NCBI RefSeq assembly: GCF_014269035.2
Contig: NZ_JABWRP020000003.1
Coordinates: forward strand, 186,001-250,000
From: Pseudomonas vlassakiae
GTDB taxonomy: Bacteria > Pseudomonadota > Gammaproteobacteria > Pseudomonadales > Pseudomonadaceae
DNA: 64,000 bases
Direction of reading: 5' to 3'
Shown: positions 54,706-63,707 of the stretch, piece by piece
Layout: each line of letters begins with the position of its first letter
How positions within the stretch are numbered: the stretch's first letter is position 1
Position numbers and translations under genes: made by a program
The notes under the pieces: generated by a model
What the model was told of the DNA's origin: nothing
The model's database searches: none
Seen by the model: only the letters and a program-made list of their open reading frames with translations

Positions 54706-56109
54706 TCAGTGCGGGGCGTTGAGCTGCGACGCCAGGTCGCGCAGCAAAGCCTCGGCTTCGAGCACCTTGTTCACTACATCCTCCGCCTTGTCCCGGGTGA
54801 TCCCCACACGCTCCAGCAGTTCCTCGGGAATCTGCTCCTGAGGCCCCGAGCCGATGCCACGCGAGCGCAGCAGTCGGGTCGCCAGGCACACCAGGTTCGG
54901 GTAGGCCGAAAACTCGCCGTCATAGGTCGGATCATGCTGGAAACGCAGCGCGGTCGACAGCTCTTCGGGCATGTCCCACAGCTTCATCAGCCAGGCGCCG
55001 ATCTGCTCGCGGCTGATGCCCAGCAGGTGTTGTTCCACGTAGGTGTGGCACAGGTGCGGGTTGACCTCGAGGTGGCGGCAGATCAGCGAGAAATGCGGCG
55101 GGAACACGTGCGCCAGTAGCAGGTAGCCGAAGTTGTGCAGCAGCCCCGCCAGGTAGGTCAGGCCAGCCTCCGGACGCTCGGCACGTGGCATGGCGCGGGT
55201 CAGGCCTTCGATGATGGCCGCGGTGTAGATCGACTGCTGCCAGTACGGCGTGGCCTGCTGCGGATGGTCCTTGGGCAGGCTCAGGGTTTTGCCCAGCGCC
55301 AGGCCGAGTGCCAGGTTGATTACCAGGTCGAAGCCCAGGACGCGGACGATGGCGTCTTCCACCGAACGGATCTTGCCGGGTGAGGCGTAGTAGGGCGAAG
55401 CGGCCCAGCTGACCACCTGGGCGGCCAGCGCAGGGTCGGTTTCGACCACGCCGGTGATGTCATCGATGCTGGCATTGGGGTCGACCCGCAGCTTGATGAT
55501 CTTTTGCGCCGTATCGGCCAGTGGTGGGATCTCGATGGTTTCTTCCAGGCGCTTCTGGATGCGCCGGGCCGTGAATGCCTGGACCGCCAGGGTGATTTCC
55601 CTGGAATCGTCATCCGGGCGATCGAGGTTGGGGCGGATGTCGCGCACGGGCTGGCCGAAACTGCCGGCGCTGGCCTTGGCGAGCATGCGCTTGAAGTCAT
55701 TACGGTGAATCTTGAGCAGCAGGCCGGCTTCGCCGGACTGGATGAACAGGTGTTCGGCGTCGAGCAGTTTGCCTTCGTACAGGCAAGGCGAGCTGGTCAG
55801 GGCCGGAATGGCCGGCAGGGCCTTGAGCTTGTGCTTGTCGAGCATCTGCCTGAGGCGTGGCAACGGCACGGCCTTGAGCTTGCGACCGGTCAGCTCTTCG
55901 AGGCGGTTGAGGTCCAGGAGCTTGCTCTGCGGGAATAGCACCAGCAGGGCGCCAATCTCGTCATCGAGCAGGATCGCCTGCACCCGAGACGCGGCCGGCA
56001 GCGCTGGATGTTCCGCCACCTCTTCAAAGGCAACGTGCAGTTTTTCGAGCAACAGCCGGATTACAGACGGTGCGTGCGGGGTTGCAGTGTCCAGGGCAAC
56101 TTCAGTCAT
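54706..56109 (-). CDS. YbaK-like plus HDOD two-domain protein
   Basis: The 467-residue protein has an N-terminal domain (about 15-155) resembling YbaK/prolyl-tRNA deacylases (LHVAFEEVAEHPAL, RVQAILLDDE, LNRLEELTGRKLKAV). An HDOD domain follows (about 195-410, IPPLADTAQKIIKLRVDP, SPGKIRSVEDAIVRVLGFD, YLAGLLHNFGYLLLAH). HDOD proteins serve as signalling scaffolds in Pseudomonas; the catalytic HD pair is not clearly conserved. The start is ATG 56109. Confidence 0.85.
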   Translation of the reverse strand: MTEVALDTATPHAPSVIRLLLEKLHVAFEEVAEHPALPAASRVQAILLDDEIGALLVLFPQSKLLDLNRLEELTGRKLKAVPLPRLRQMLDKHKLKALPAIPALTSSPCLYEGKLLDAEHLFIQSGEAGLLLKIHRNDFKRMLAKASAGSFGQPVRDIRPNLDRPDDDSREITLAVQAFTARRIQKRLEETIEIPPLADTAQKIIKLRVDPNASIDDITGVVETDPALAAQVVSWAASPYYASPGKIRSVEDAIVRVLGFDLVINLALGLALGKTLSLPKDHPQQATPYWQQSIYTAAIIEGLTRAMPRAERPEAGLTYLAGLLHNFGYLLLAHVFPPHFSLICRHLEVNPHLCHTYVEQHLLGISREQIGAWLMKLWDMPEELSTALRFQHDPTYDGEFSAYPNLVCLATRLLRSRGIGSGPQEQIPEELLERVGITRDKAEDVVNKVLEAEALLRDLASQLNAPH

Positions 56110-56187
56110 GGTCTGTATCCATTCGTTCTCTTAAACGCGAAGTATAACCAGCCTGTTGGCAAAGCTGGATCCATTCTGGGACGGGCG

Positions 56188-58266
56188 TCACACCTGCCCA
56201 TATTGTTGACCGTGGCGCAGCCAGCGGTCGAGCAGCGGGCTGACATGGTCGGGCCAGCGCGCCAGCAACGCCTGGGCCGCGTCGCGCACCGCCGGCAGCA
56301 AGTCGGCGTTGCGCATAAGGTCGGCGACCTTGAACTGCAGCAGGCCGGTTTGCCGTGTGCCGAGCATTTCGCCCGGCCCGCGCAATTCCAGGTCTTTCTC
56401 GGCGATGATGAAGCCATCATTGGTTTCCCGCATGATCCCCAGGCGTTCGCGGCCAATCTGCGACAGCGGCGGGTGATACAGCAGCACGCAGTGGCTCACC
56501 GCGCTGCCCCGGCCAACCCGGCCACGCAGCTGGTGCAACTGGGCCAGGCCCAGGCGCTCGGGGTTTTCGATGATCATCAGGCTGGCGTTGGGCACGTCTA
56601 CGCCGACCTCGATCACCGTGGTGGCGACCAGCAGTTGCAGGTTGCCTTGCTTGAACTCGGCCATGACCTCGGCTTTTTCTGCCGGTTTCATGCGGCCATG
56701 GATCAGGCCTACGCGCAATTCGCCGAGTGCACTGCCAAGCTCTTCGAACGTGCTTTCGGCCGCCTGGCAGGTCAGCTCTTCGGATTCCTCGATCAGCGTG
56801 CACACCCAGTAGGCCTGGCGCCCCTCGGCGCAGGCGGCGCGGACCCGCTCGACCACTTCGAAGCGGCGGCTGTCGGCGACCAGCACGGTATTCACCGGCG
56901 TGCGCCCTGGTGGCAGTTCGTCGAGTACCGAGGTATCGAGGTCGGCATAGGCACTCATGGCCAAGGTGCGCGGGATCGGCGTGGCAGTCATGATCAGCTG
57001 GTGCGGGCACAGCTCGCCGGCCACGCCTTTCTTGCGCAGGGCCAGACGTTGCTGCACGCCGAAGCGGTGCTGTTCGTCGATGATCGCCAAGGCCAGGTGC
57101 TTGAAACGAACCTCTTCCTGGAACAGCGCGTGGGTGCCGACCACCATTGGCGCGCCGCCGGCGATCTGTTCAAGGGCGCTGGCGCGGGCCTTGCCCTTGA
57201 GCTTGCCGGCCAGCCAGGCGACTTCGATACCCAGAGGCTCGAGCCAGCGCTTGAAGGTGATGTAGTGCTGCTCGGCAAGGATCTCGGTAGGCGCCATCAG
57301 CGCCACCTGGTAGCCAGCTTCCAGGGCCTGCAGTGCGGCAAGGGCGGCGACCACCGTCTTGCCGGCGCCGACGTCGCCCTGCACCAGGCGCATCATGGGT
57401 TCTTGCTGGCTGAGGTCATAGGCGATTTCGTTGGCCACCCGTTGCTGTGCCCCGGTCGGCTGGAAACCGAGATTGGCCAGGTACTGCGCCTGCAGGCGCC
57501 TGGCCTTGGGCAGTACCGGTGCACGCAAGCTGCGCAGGCTCTCGCGCAGGCGCTGTTGTGACAGCTGGTGGGTCAGCAGCTCTTCGAAGGCCAGGCGGTG
57601 CTGCGCCCAGTGCTGGCCTTCGGCGAGCTCGTCGAGGTCGGCGTCGGCTGGCGGGTTGTGCAGGTAGCGGATGGCATCGTCCAGCGGTGCCAGGTGGTAG
57701 TCGCGGGCCAGCTCGTCGGGCAGCCAGTCGGGCAGGCTGCGCGGCCCGAGCATGCCCAGGCTCTGTTGGCAGAGCGCGCGCAGGCGCTGTTGGGTAAGGC
57801 CTTCGGTGGACGGGTAGATCGGCGTCAGGGTCTGTTCGACCGGTGGTGGCGGCTCGTCGCCATTCAGTGCACGGTACTCGGGGTGGTAGATCTCCAGGCC
57901 CGAGGCGCCGGGGCGGGCTTCGCCGTAGCAACGCAGGTGGGTGCCGCGCTTGAGGCCTTCCTTCTGCGCATTGCTGAAGTGGTAGAAGCGCAGGCTCAAC
58001 ACGCCTGTGCCGTCACCCAGGCGCACCACCAGGCTGCGACGCTTGCCCATGGTCACGTCGGCACCGCTGACCACACCCTCGATCACTGCATCCTGGCCCG
58101 GGCGCAACTGGCCGATCGGCACCACACGGGTACGGTCCTGATAGCGCAGGGGCAGGTGAAACAGCACATCCTGCAGGTTCTCCAGGCCGACCTTGGCGAG
58201 CTTCTCCGCCATGGCATCGCCGACGCCCTTGAGCGCGGTGACCGAAACCTTCGACAGCTCAGTCAT
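56188..58266 (-). CDS. recG: ATP-dependent DNA helicase RecG
   Basis: RecG remodels stalled replication forks and Holliday junctions. The 692-residue protein has the N-terminal wedge/OB domain (to about 155), Walker A GDVGAGKT near 296, the DEQH box in AIIDEQHRFG, MTATPIPRT and the C-terminal motif RGRVGRG. It begins three bases after oxyR, and oxyR-recG is a known Pseudomonas operon. Confidence 0.96.
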   Translation of the reverse strand: MTELSKVSVTALKGVGDAMAEKLAKVGLENLQDVLFHLPLRYQDRTRVVPIGQLRPGQDAVIEGVVSGADVTMGKRRSLVVRLGDGTGVLSLRFYHFSNAQKEGLKRGTHLRCYGEARPGASGLEIYHPEYRALNGDEPPPPVEQTLTPIYPSTEGLTQQRLRALCQQSLGMLGPRSLPDWLPDELARDYHLAPLDDAIRYLHNPPADADLDELAEGQHWAQHRLAFEELLTHQLSQQRLRESLRSLRAPVLPKARRLQAQYLANLGFQPTGAQQRVANEIAYDLSQQEPMMRLVQGDVGAGKTVVAALAALQALEAGYQVALMAPTEILAEQHYITFKRWLEPLGIEVAWLAGKLKGKARASALEQIAGGAPMVVGTHALFQEEVRFKHLALAIIDEQHRFGVQQRLALRKKGVAGELCPHQLIMTATPIPRTLAMSAYADLDTSVLDELPPGRTPVNTVLVADSRRFEVVERVRAACAEGRQAYWVCTLIEESEELTCQAAESTFEELGSALGELRVGLIHGRMKPAEKAEVMAEFKQGNLQLLVATTVIEVGVDVPNASLMIIENPERLGLAQLHQLRGRVGRGSAVSHCVLLYHPPLSQIGRERLGIMRETNDGFIIAEKDLELRGPGEMLGTRQTGLLQFKVADLMRNADLLPAVRDAAQALLARWPDHVSPLLDRWLRHGQQYGQV

Positions 58267-58269
58267 GGA

Positions 58270-59196
58270 TCAGGCCGGTTGTTCCACAGGCGGCTTGGCC
58301 ACCGAGCAGAGGCGGATCGAGTCGGCAAGGATCTCGATCGCCTTCGGCCGCGGGAAGCTGGCGCGCCAGGCGATGGCGACGGTACGGAATGGCGCAGGCG
58401 GGGTGAGCGGACGCACTTCGATGACGCCGGGCGCATAATGATGGCTATGTACGGCCGACAGCGGCAGGATGGACACCCCCAGGCCGGAAGCGACCATGTG
58501 GCGGATGGTTTCCAGCGAGCTGGACTCGACCGTGGTGTGCCTGGAGCCTTCGCCACCTTTGTTCAGTGTCGGGCAGGCTTCCAGCACCTGGTCGCGGAAG
58601 CAGTGGCCCTCGCCGAGCAGCAGCAGGCTCTTGTCGTTGAGCATTGCAGTGTCGATGGTCTTTTTCGCCGTCCAGGGGTGGTCGGCTGGCATCAAGGCAC
58701 AGAACGGCTCGTCGTACAGTGGCAGGGTCAACACGTCCGCTTCGTTGAACGGCAGGGCAATGATCACCGCGTCCAGTTCGCCGTTGCGCAGCTTCTCGCG
58801 CAGCACGTGGGTGAAGTTTTCTTCGATGTACAGCGGCATCTGCGGCGCAACCCGGTGCAGCTGTGGAATCAGGTGCGGGAACAGGTACGGACCAACGGTA
58901 TAGATGGCGCCGACCTTGAGCGGGGCGGTCAGCTGGTTCTTGCCGGCCTGGGCCAGCTCGCGAATGCCCTGGGCCTGCTCCAGTACCTTCTGCGCCTGGG
59001 CCACGATGCTTTCGCCGACCGGGGTCAGGCGCACCGCACTTTTGCTGCGCTCGAAGATCAGCACGCCAAGCTCGTCCTCAAGCTTTTTCACGCCGACCGA
59101 CAGGGTCGGCTGGCTGACGTGGCAGCGCTCGGCAGCATGGCCGAAGTGCTGCTCCTGGGCGAGCGTGACGATGTAGCGTAATTCTGTGAGGGTCAT
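58270..59196 (-). CDS. oxyR: Hydrogen-peroxide regulator OxyR
   Basis: OxyR senses peroxide through a disulfide between Cys199 (GEGHCFRDQ) and Cys208 (EACP), both present at exactly these positions. The LysR helix-turn-helix is at residues 5-60 (FGHAAERCHVSQPTLSVGVKKLE). The length is 308 residues. It is followed by recG with almost no gap. TTG and GTG starts are unnecessary, as ATG 59196 gives the canonical MTLTELRY. Confidence 0.96.
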   Translation of the reverse strand: MTLTELRYIVTLAQEQHFGHAAERCHVSQPTLSVGVKKLEDELGVLIFERSKSAVRLTPVGESIVAQAQKVLEQAQGIRELAQAGKNQLTAPLKVGAIYTVGPYLFPHLIPQLHRVAPQMPLYIEENFTHVLREKLRNGELDAVIIALPFNEADVLTLPLYDEPFCALMPADHPWTAKKTIDTAMLNDKSLLLLGEGHCFRDQVLEACPTLNKGGEGSRHTTVESSSLETIRHMVASGLGVSILPLSAVHSHHYAPGVIEVRPLTPPAPFRTVAIAWRASFPRPKAIEILADSIRLCSVAKPPVEQPA

Positions 59197-59290
59197 AACG
59201 TGCGTCCATGAAGTTGCGGCCCCAGCATAGCGGCTGCAATCGATAGACGCACGTTATCAGACTTGCCGATTTGTGACAGAAACAAAACTA

Positions 59291-60025
59291 TCAGCGACGG
59301 TCCAGCGAGTAGACGAACGGTGCCACGACTTCGATCGTGCCATTGGTCAGCAGCTCGGCTGGCGGCTTCGGTACCGTACCGGCGCGGCGGATCATTTCCA
59401 GGGTCGCCCGGTCCAGGGCCGCGCTGCCGGAGCCGCCTGCCATGGAGTAGGACACCACCTTACCTTCGGCGTCGACCACGAAGCGCAGGCGGTTGATGCC
59501 TTGCAGGCCTCGGCGGCGAGCGTCCTCCGGGTAGCGCTTGTACTTCGCCAGGTGGCGCAGCAGGTCGCTCTGCCAGGTTGGCAGTGCCTGGCTGTTTGAG
59601 GCGATGCTTGGCGCCGGTGCCGCCGACTTCTGCGGTGGCGTGTTGCTTGGCGGTGTGTCAGCTACCTGTTCTTTGGCCGGTGGCTCATCTTTTGGCGGCT
59701 CAGGCTTCTTCTCAGGCTTCGGTGGCTGAGGCTTGGGCTTCGGCTTGGGCGGCTTGGCGATGGCGATCTTCGGTTTCGGTGCCTCGGCCAGCTTTGGCAG
59801 CGGCGGTTCTTCGACCGGCGCCGGCGGCTGTGGGGCGGCTTTCGGTGGTGGCGGCGGCGCGGGTTCGGGCAGTGGTGCCAGCTCGACCATCATGGCTGCC
59901 GGCGGCAGCTCGATGGCCTGGGGCACTGACCAGTTCAGCGTCAGCAGCACGGCGACCGCATGCACGCCCAGCACGATCGCCAGGCTGCCACCGTAGCGCG
60001 CCACGTTTGAGCGCGTTTTCGTCAT
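59291..60025 (-). CDS. tonB: Energy-transducing protein TonB
   Basis: TonB carries energy from ExbBD to outer-membrane siderophore and nutrient receptors. The 244-residue protein has one N-terminal anchor (about 13-30), a long Pro/Lys/Glu-rich spacer (about 45-145, KPPKPKPKPQPPKPEKKPEP) and a C-terminal TonB domain (DLLRHLAKYKRYPEDARRRG). It overlaps exbD by four bases. Confidence 0.95.
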   Translation of the reverse strand: MTKTRSNVARYGGSLAIVLGVHAVAVLLTLNWSVPQAIELPPAAMMVELAPLPEPAPPPPPKAAPQPPAPVEEPPLPKLAEAPKPKIAIAKPPKPKPKPQPPKPEKKPEPPKDEPPAKEQVADTPPSNTPPQKSAAPAPSIASNSQALPTWQSDLLRHLAKYKRYPEDARRRGLQGINRLRFVVDAEGKVVSYSMAGGSGSAALDRATLEMIRRAGTVPKPPAELLTNGTIEVVAPFVYSLDRR

Positions 60026-60450
60026 TTCTTGGCTGCCGTCTCGAGACCTACCAGACCGACCTTGAGGTAGCCGGCCGCGCGCATGTTGTTCATCACTTCC
60101 ATCAGGTCACCGTAATCCACGCCCTTGTCGGCCTGGAAGAAGATGGTGGTTTCCTTGTCGCCCTTGGTCTTGGCGTCGAGCATCGGGCCAAGCTGTTCCG
60201 GGGCAGAGACCTGATCGTCGCCGACATACAGCTTCTGGTCGGCCTTGACGCTGACGAACACGGGTTTTTCAGGCCTCGGTGCCGGCTTGGCGGTCGAGGC
60301 CGGCAGGTCGACCTTGATGTCGACCGTGGCCAACGGGGCTGCGACCATGAAGATGATCAGCAGCACCAGCATCACGTCGATGAACGGCGTAACGTTGATT
60401 TCGTGGTTTTCGGCGAGGTCGTCGCCACCTTCGTTGAGATGCAGGCCCAT
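60022..60450 (-). CDS. exbD: Biopolymer transport protein ExbD
   Basis: ExbD forms the proton-driven motor with ExbB. The 142-residue protein has INVTPFIDVMLVLLIIFMVA, with the proton-carrying Asp in PFIDV, and a periplasmic domain ending YLKVGLVGLE. It starts three bases behind exbB and overlaps tonB. Confidence 0.95.
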   Translation of the reverse strand: MGLHLNEGGDDLAENHEINVTPFIDVMLVLLIIFMVAAPLATVDIKVDLPASTAKPAPRPEKPVFVSVKADQKLYVGDDQVSAPEQLGPMLDAKTKGDKETTIFFQADKGVDYGDLMEVMNNMRAAGYLKVGLVGLETAAKK

Positions 60451-60453
60451 GGT

Positions 60454-61413
60454 TTACCCCACTTTCACCATGTGCGGGGCGGCGCGGTCGCTGCCCTGAT
60501 GGTCCAGATCACGGCTGACCAGCAGCAGTACCTGGGCGGAGGCGTCGGACACCTGTGCCTTGTAGCCGGCGATGGAGCGGGCGAAGACGTTGTAGATGAC
60601 CACGGCCGGGATCGCTGCAACCAGGCCCAGTGCGGTGGCCAGCAGAGCCTCGGCGATGCCTGGGGCGACGACGGCCAGGTTGGTGGTCTGGGTCTTGGCG
60701 ATGCCGATGAAGCTGTTCATGATGCCCCACACGGTACCGAACAGCCCAACGAACGGCGCGGTGGAGCCGATGGTGGCGAGTACGCCGGTGCCGCTGCTCA
60801 TGGTGCGGCCGCTGGCAGCTACCAGGCGCTCCAGGCGGAAGCTGACGCGCTCCTTGATGCCTTCTTTCTCGCGGGCATTGGCCGACAGGCGCATCTCTTC
60901 GAGGGCATCGTGGACCAGGGTATGGGCCAGGGTGCCTTCAGTATTGGCGACGGTGCTGGCCTCTTTCAGGCTCACCGACTTCTTCAAGGCGGCGATCTCG
61001 CCACGCAGGCGGCGCTTGGCGCCCATCAACTCGAAGCCCTTGGCGATCCAGATGGTCCAGGTGATGATCGAAGCGATGGCCAGGCCGATCATCACGGCTT
61101 TGACGACGATATCCGCGTTCTTGTACATGCCCCATGGGGACAAGTCATGGGCCATGCCCAGCGAGGTGTCTTCAACCAGTTCCTGCACGGCCGGGTCGGC
61201 GGAAGCAGGTGCTGCGACCGGGGTGGCGGCCTGGCCTTCTGCAGCAGCGGATGCCGGAGTGGCTGGTGCGGTGGCAGCGGCCGGGGCGGCGGCGTTGGCG
61301 GCAGGCTCATCGGCCATGGCTACCGGGGCCAGCACCAGGCTGAACAGCAGCGCGGCGATGGCGCGCCAGGCGCGCGACGGGGTTGGCGAAGCGGAAAGTT
61401 GAATACGTGTCAT
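60454..61413 (-). CDS. exbB: Biopolymer transport protein ExbB
   Basis: The 319-residue ExbB has a cleavable signal peptide (IAALLFSLVLAPVAMA), an Ala/Pro-rich linker typical of Pseudomonas ExbB, and three membrane helices (AVMIGLAIASIITWTIWIAKG; GVLATIGSTAPFVGLFGTVWG; LATALGLVAAIPAVVIYNVF). ATG 61413 is chosen as the start since it precedes the signal peptide. It leads exbB-exbD-tonB; a weak Fur-like site lies upstream. Confidence 0.93.
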   Translation of the reverse strand: MTRIQLSASPTPSRAWRAIAALLFSLVLAPVAMADEPAANAAAPAAATAPATPASAAAEGQAATPVAAPASADPAVQELVEDTSLGMAHDLSPWGMYKNADIVVKAVMIGLAIASIITWTIWIAKGFELMGAKRRLRGEIAALKKSVSLKEASTVANTEGTLAHTLVHDALEEMRLSANAREKEGIKERVSFRLERLVAASGRTMSSGTGVLATIGSTAPFVGLFGTVWGIMNSFIGIAKTQTTNLAVVAPGIAEALLATALGLVAAIPAVVIYNVFARSIAGYKAQVSDASAQVLLLVSRDLDHQGSDRAAPHMVKVG

Positions 61414-61495
61414 GCTGGCCGGACCTGATGAAGAAGAAAGTGAGCGTTCTCCAGGGCCTCGATACAGGCCGAGAACAGATAGGGGTGCCATTATT

Positions 61496-61514
61496 GCAAG
61501 TAATTCTTGTTAAC
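61496..61514. promoter_or_regulatory. Weak Fur-box-like sequence before exbB
   Basis: GCAAGTAATTCTTGTTAAC matches the 19-base Fur consensus at about 10 positions. exbBD-tonB is iron-regulated in other Pseudomonas, which is the main support. Confidence 0.3.
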
Positions 61515-61601
61515 AAAAGTAATCTTGTTGCTTTTTTCACCCGCGGTCTAGCCGCCTATCGTGTAATACGGCTAGCCTGATCCTTTGGTCTAGGGAGTTT
61601 T

Positions 61602-62462
61602 ATGATGTCAGGCCTTTCCGCAGTTATCGTGGGATGTGGTGATGTAGGCGGCCGTTTGGCCCGCCAGCTGCTGGCCAAAGGCTGGCAAGTCAGTGGCTTG
61701 CGCCGCTCGGTCGCGCAGCTACCCGAGGGCGTTGCGGCCATTGCTGCCGACCTGTCCAGCCCTGCGATTCCGCAGGCATGGCCACAGCGCTCACCGGATT
61801 ACCTGGTGTACTGCGTCGCCGCCAGCCAGCATGACGAGGCGGGTTACCAAAGCGCCTACGTCGATGGTTTGCGCCATGTGCTGGCGTGGCTGGCCGAGCG
61901 CGGCCAGCGCCCGCGGCGTTTGCTGTTCGTCTCCAGCAGCAGCGTGTTTGCGCAAAAGGACGGTGAATGGATCGACGAAACCGCGCCCACCGAACCTGAA
62001 GGCTATTCCGGGAAGGTGATGCTGGAGGCCGAAAGGCTGGCGCTGGCAAGCGGCATTCCTGCCAGCGTGATTCGCCTGACCGGCATCTATGGCCCGGGTC
62101 GCGAGTGGCTGCTGAGCCAGGTGCGCCAGGGCTATCGGGTGGCGGAGGAGCCGCCGCTGTATGGCAACCGGATTCATGCCGAGGATGCTGCGAGCCTGAT
62201 GGCCTTCCTGCTACAGGCCGACGCCGATGGCGTGGCGCTGGAGGAGTGCTACATCGGCGTCGACGACGACCCGGCGCCCCTGGCCGATGTGGTGGTCTGG
62301 CTGCGGGGGTACATGGGCGTTACCGAGTGGTCCGATGAGCAGCGGGTGCGGCGTACCGGCAGCAAGCGTTGCAGCAATGCCCGGGTGCGGGCGTTGGGCT
62401 GGGCGCCGGCGTATCCGAGCTACAAGCAAGGCTATGCGGCCATCCTGGCAGGCCAGGGCTGA
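61602..62462 (+). CDS. NAD(P)-dependent epimerase/dehydratase-like protein (extended SDR)
   Basis: The 286-residue protein opens with a Rossmann motif variant AVIVGCGDVGGRLARQLLAKG and has FVSSSSVFAQ and a YSGK active site (EGYSGKVMLEAE) in place of the usual YxxxK spacing. RLTGIYGPGR is also typical of the SDR_a5/YeeZ group. Its substrate is unknown. GGGAG precedes ATG 61602. It is divergent from exbB. Confidence 0.85.
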   Translation: MMSGLSAVIVGCGDVGGRLARQLLAKGWQVSGLRRSVAQLPEGVAAIAADLSSPAIPQAWPQRSPDYLVYCVAASQHDEAGYQSAYVDGLRHVLAWLAERGQRPRRLLFVSSSSVFAQKDGEWIDETAPTEPEGYSGKVMLEAERLALASGIPASVIRLTGIYGPGREWLLSQVRQGYRVAEEPPLYGNRIHAEDAASLMAFLLQADADGVALEECYIGVDDDPAPLADVVVWLRGYMGVTEWSDEQRVRRTGSKRCSNARVRALGWAPAYPSYKQGYAAILAGQG

Positions 62463-62520
62463 TCCATCAGCCAGCGCAGTGCCTATTGGCAGGAGCGGGC
62501 ACCCGGCTTGAAGGAGGTCT

Positions 62521-63246
62521 TCAGTCCCGCTCCAGCACCCACTGCTGAGCACCCGCCGCCAATTGCGGAATCTCGTCTGCCTGGGCAGTGTTCACTGCCT
62601 GGAAGATCGCCATCTTGTCGCCATCACGCTTGAAGATGAACGGTGCGCCGCGCTGGTTGCGCTCCAGCCACAGGCTGTCGTTGTTGCCACCCATGCTGGC
62701 GCAGTCGCCGGCCAGGCACAGGGCGAAACGGTCCGGGCCTGGCAGGCCGGTGACGTCGCCAGTATCGCTGAAGCGGACGGTACCGCCTTTGCCCTGGCCC
62801 TCGATGATCTTCCAGTCGCCACCCAGATAAGCCTGGTAAAGCGCCTTCTCGAAGCTGCCGCCCAGTGGTGCGTTGGCGGGTTGCTGGACGCGGACGAAGG
62901 TCTGCTCTGCACCGCTCTGGGTGGTGGCTTTCAGTTCATCGCCATCCAGTTCGAGCTGTTCGGTCTGGCCGCCCTGGAAGCTGGCCTGCCATTGCTTCTG
63001 GTTGGCGATCAGCTGGCCGTCGGCCGCCTCGAAACCATTGCTGTAGCTGGCCCGCTGGTTGGCAACGTCGAGCTTCCACTCGAACACCGGGCCGTGCTCG
63101 TTCAGTGCCTGGCGCAGGCTGCCGCCTTTGCTGGCGGCCTTGATGGCGGCCTGGTTGATCCAGGTGCCGTTGAAATCTTCGGGTTTGTGGCTGGCGCAGC
63201 CGCCCAGAAGCAGGGCTGCCAGCGCGAGGGGCAGTGCGTGACGCAT
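62521..63246 (-). CDS. Lipoprotein of unknown function
   Basis: The 241-residue protein has a lipobox LLLGGC with Cys17 and then ASHKPEDFNGTWINQAAIKAA. GTW-like segments and alternating strands suggest a beta-barrel or lipocalin-like fold, but I name no family. The later CLAGDC could form a disulfide. It would be anchored in the outer membrane since Ala follows Cys. It ends past the convergent epimerase gene. Confidence 0.8.
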   Translation of the reverse strand: MRHALPLALAALLLGGCASHKPEDFNGTWINQAAIKAASKGGSLRQALNEHGPVFEWKLDVANQRASYSNGFEAADGQLIANQKQWQASFQGGQTEQLELDGDELKATTQSGAEQTFVRVQQPANAPLGGSFEKALYQAYLGGDWKIIEGQGKGGTVRFSDTGDVTGLPGPDRFALCLAGDCASMGGNNDSLWLERNQRGAPFIFKRDGDKMAIFQAVNTAQADEIPQLAAGAQQWVLERD

Positions 63247-63271
63247 GACGGGATAACCTTGCAGAGGAGGG

Positions 63272-63295
63272 GTGACGGGCAGGGGTGCCCGTCAC
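63272..63295. terminator. Perfect hairpin between ridA and the lipoprotein gene
   Basis: GTGACGGGCA and TGCCCGTCAC form a 10-base stem around GGGG. No T run follows on either strand, so it may be a processing or weak termination site behind ridA. Confidence 0.5.
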
Positions 63296-63303
63296 CAGGG
63301 GCA

Positions 63304-63684
63304 TCAGTCGATGACCAGGATGGCGTCCATTTCGACCTGGGCGCCTTTTGGCAGTGCAGCAACGCCGATGGCAGCGCGGGCTGGGTATGGCTGTTCGAAG
63401 TAGCGGCCCATCACCTCGTTGACCTTGGCGAAGTGGCTCAGGTCGGTCAGGAAGATGTTCAGCTTGACGATGTCCTTGAACGAACCGCCTGCCGCTTCAG
63501 CCACGGCCTTGAGGTTCTCGAACACCTGTACTGTCTGGGCTTCGAAGCCTTCGACCAGTTCCATGGTCTTGGGGTCCAGCGGGATCTGGCCCGACATGTA
63601 GACGGTGTTGCCGGCCTTGATCGCCTGGGAGTAGGTGCCGATAGCGGCAGGGGCCTTGTCGCTGTTGATGACGGTCTTGCTCAT
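63304..63684 (-). CDS. ridA: 2-iminobutanoate/2-iminopropanoate deaminase RidA
   Basis: RidA removes reactive enamine/imine intermediates released by PLP enzymes. The 126-residue protein has [21 protein letters not shown] and the C-terminal [22 protein letters not shown] with the catalytic Arg. It lies 23 bases behind spoT, the usual arrangement in Pseudomonas. Confidence 0.95.
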   Translation of the reverse strand: MSKTVINSDKAPAAIGTYSQAIKAGNTVYMSGQIPLDPKTMELVEGFEAQTVQVFENLKAVAEAAGGSFKDIVKLNIFLTDLSHFAKVNEVMGRYFEQPYPARAAIGVAALPKGAQVEMDAILVID

Positions 63685-63707
63685 GATGACTCCTTGCGGT
63701 TGGCGGA

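Noticed and set aside
59578-61428. A 616-codon plus-strand frame opposite tonB-exbD-exbB
   Set aside because: It only mirrors the Pro/Ala-rich codons of the genes below it; no start signal or domain.
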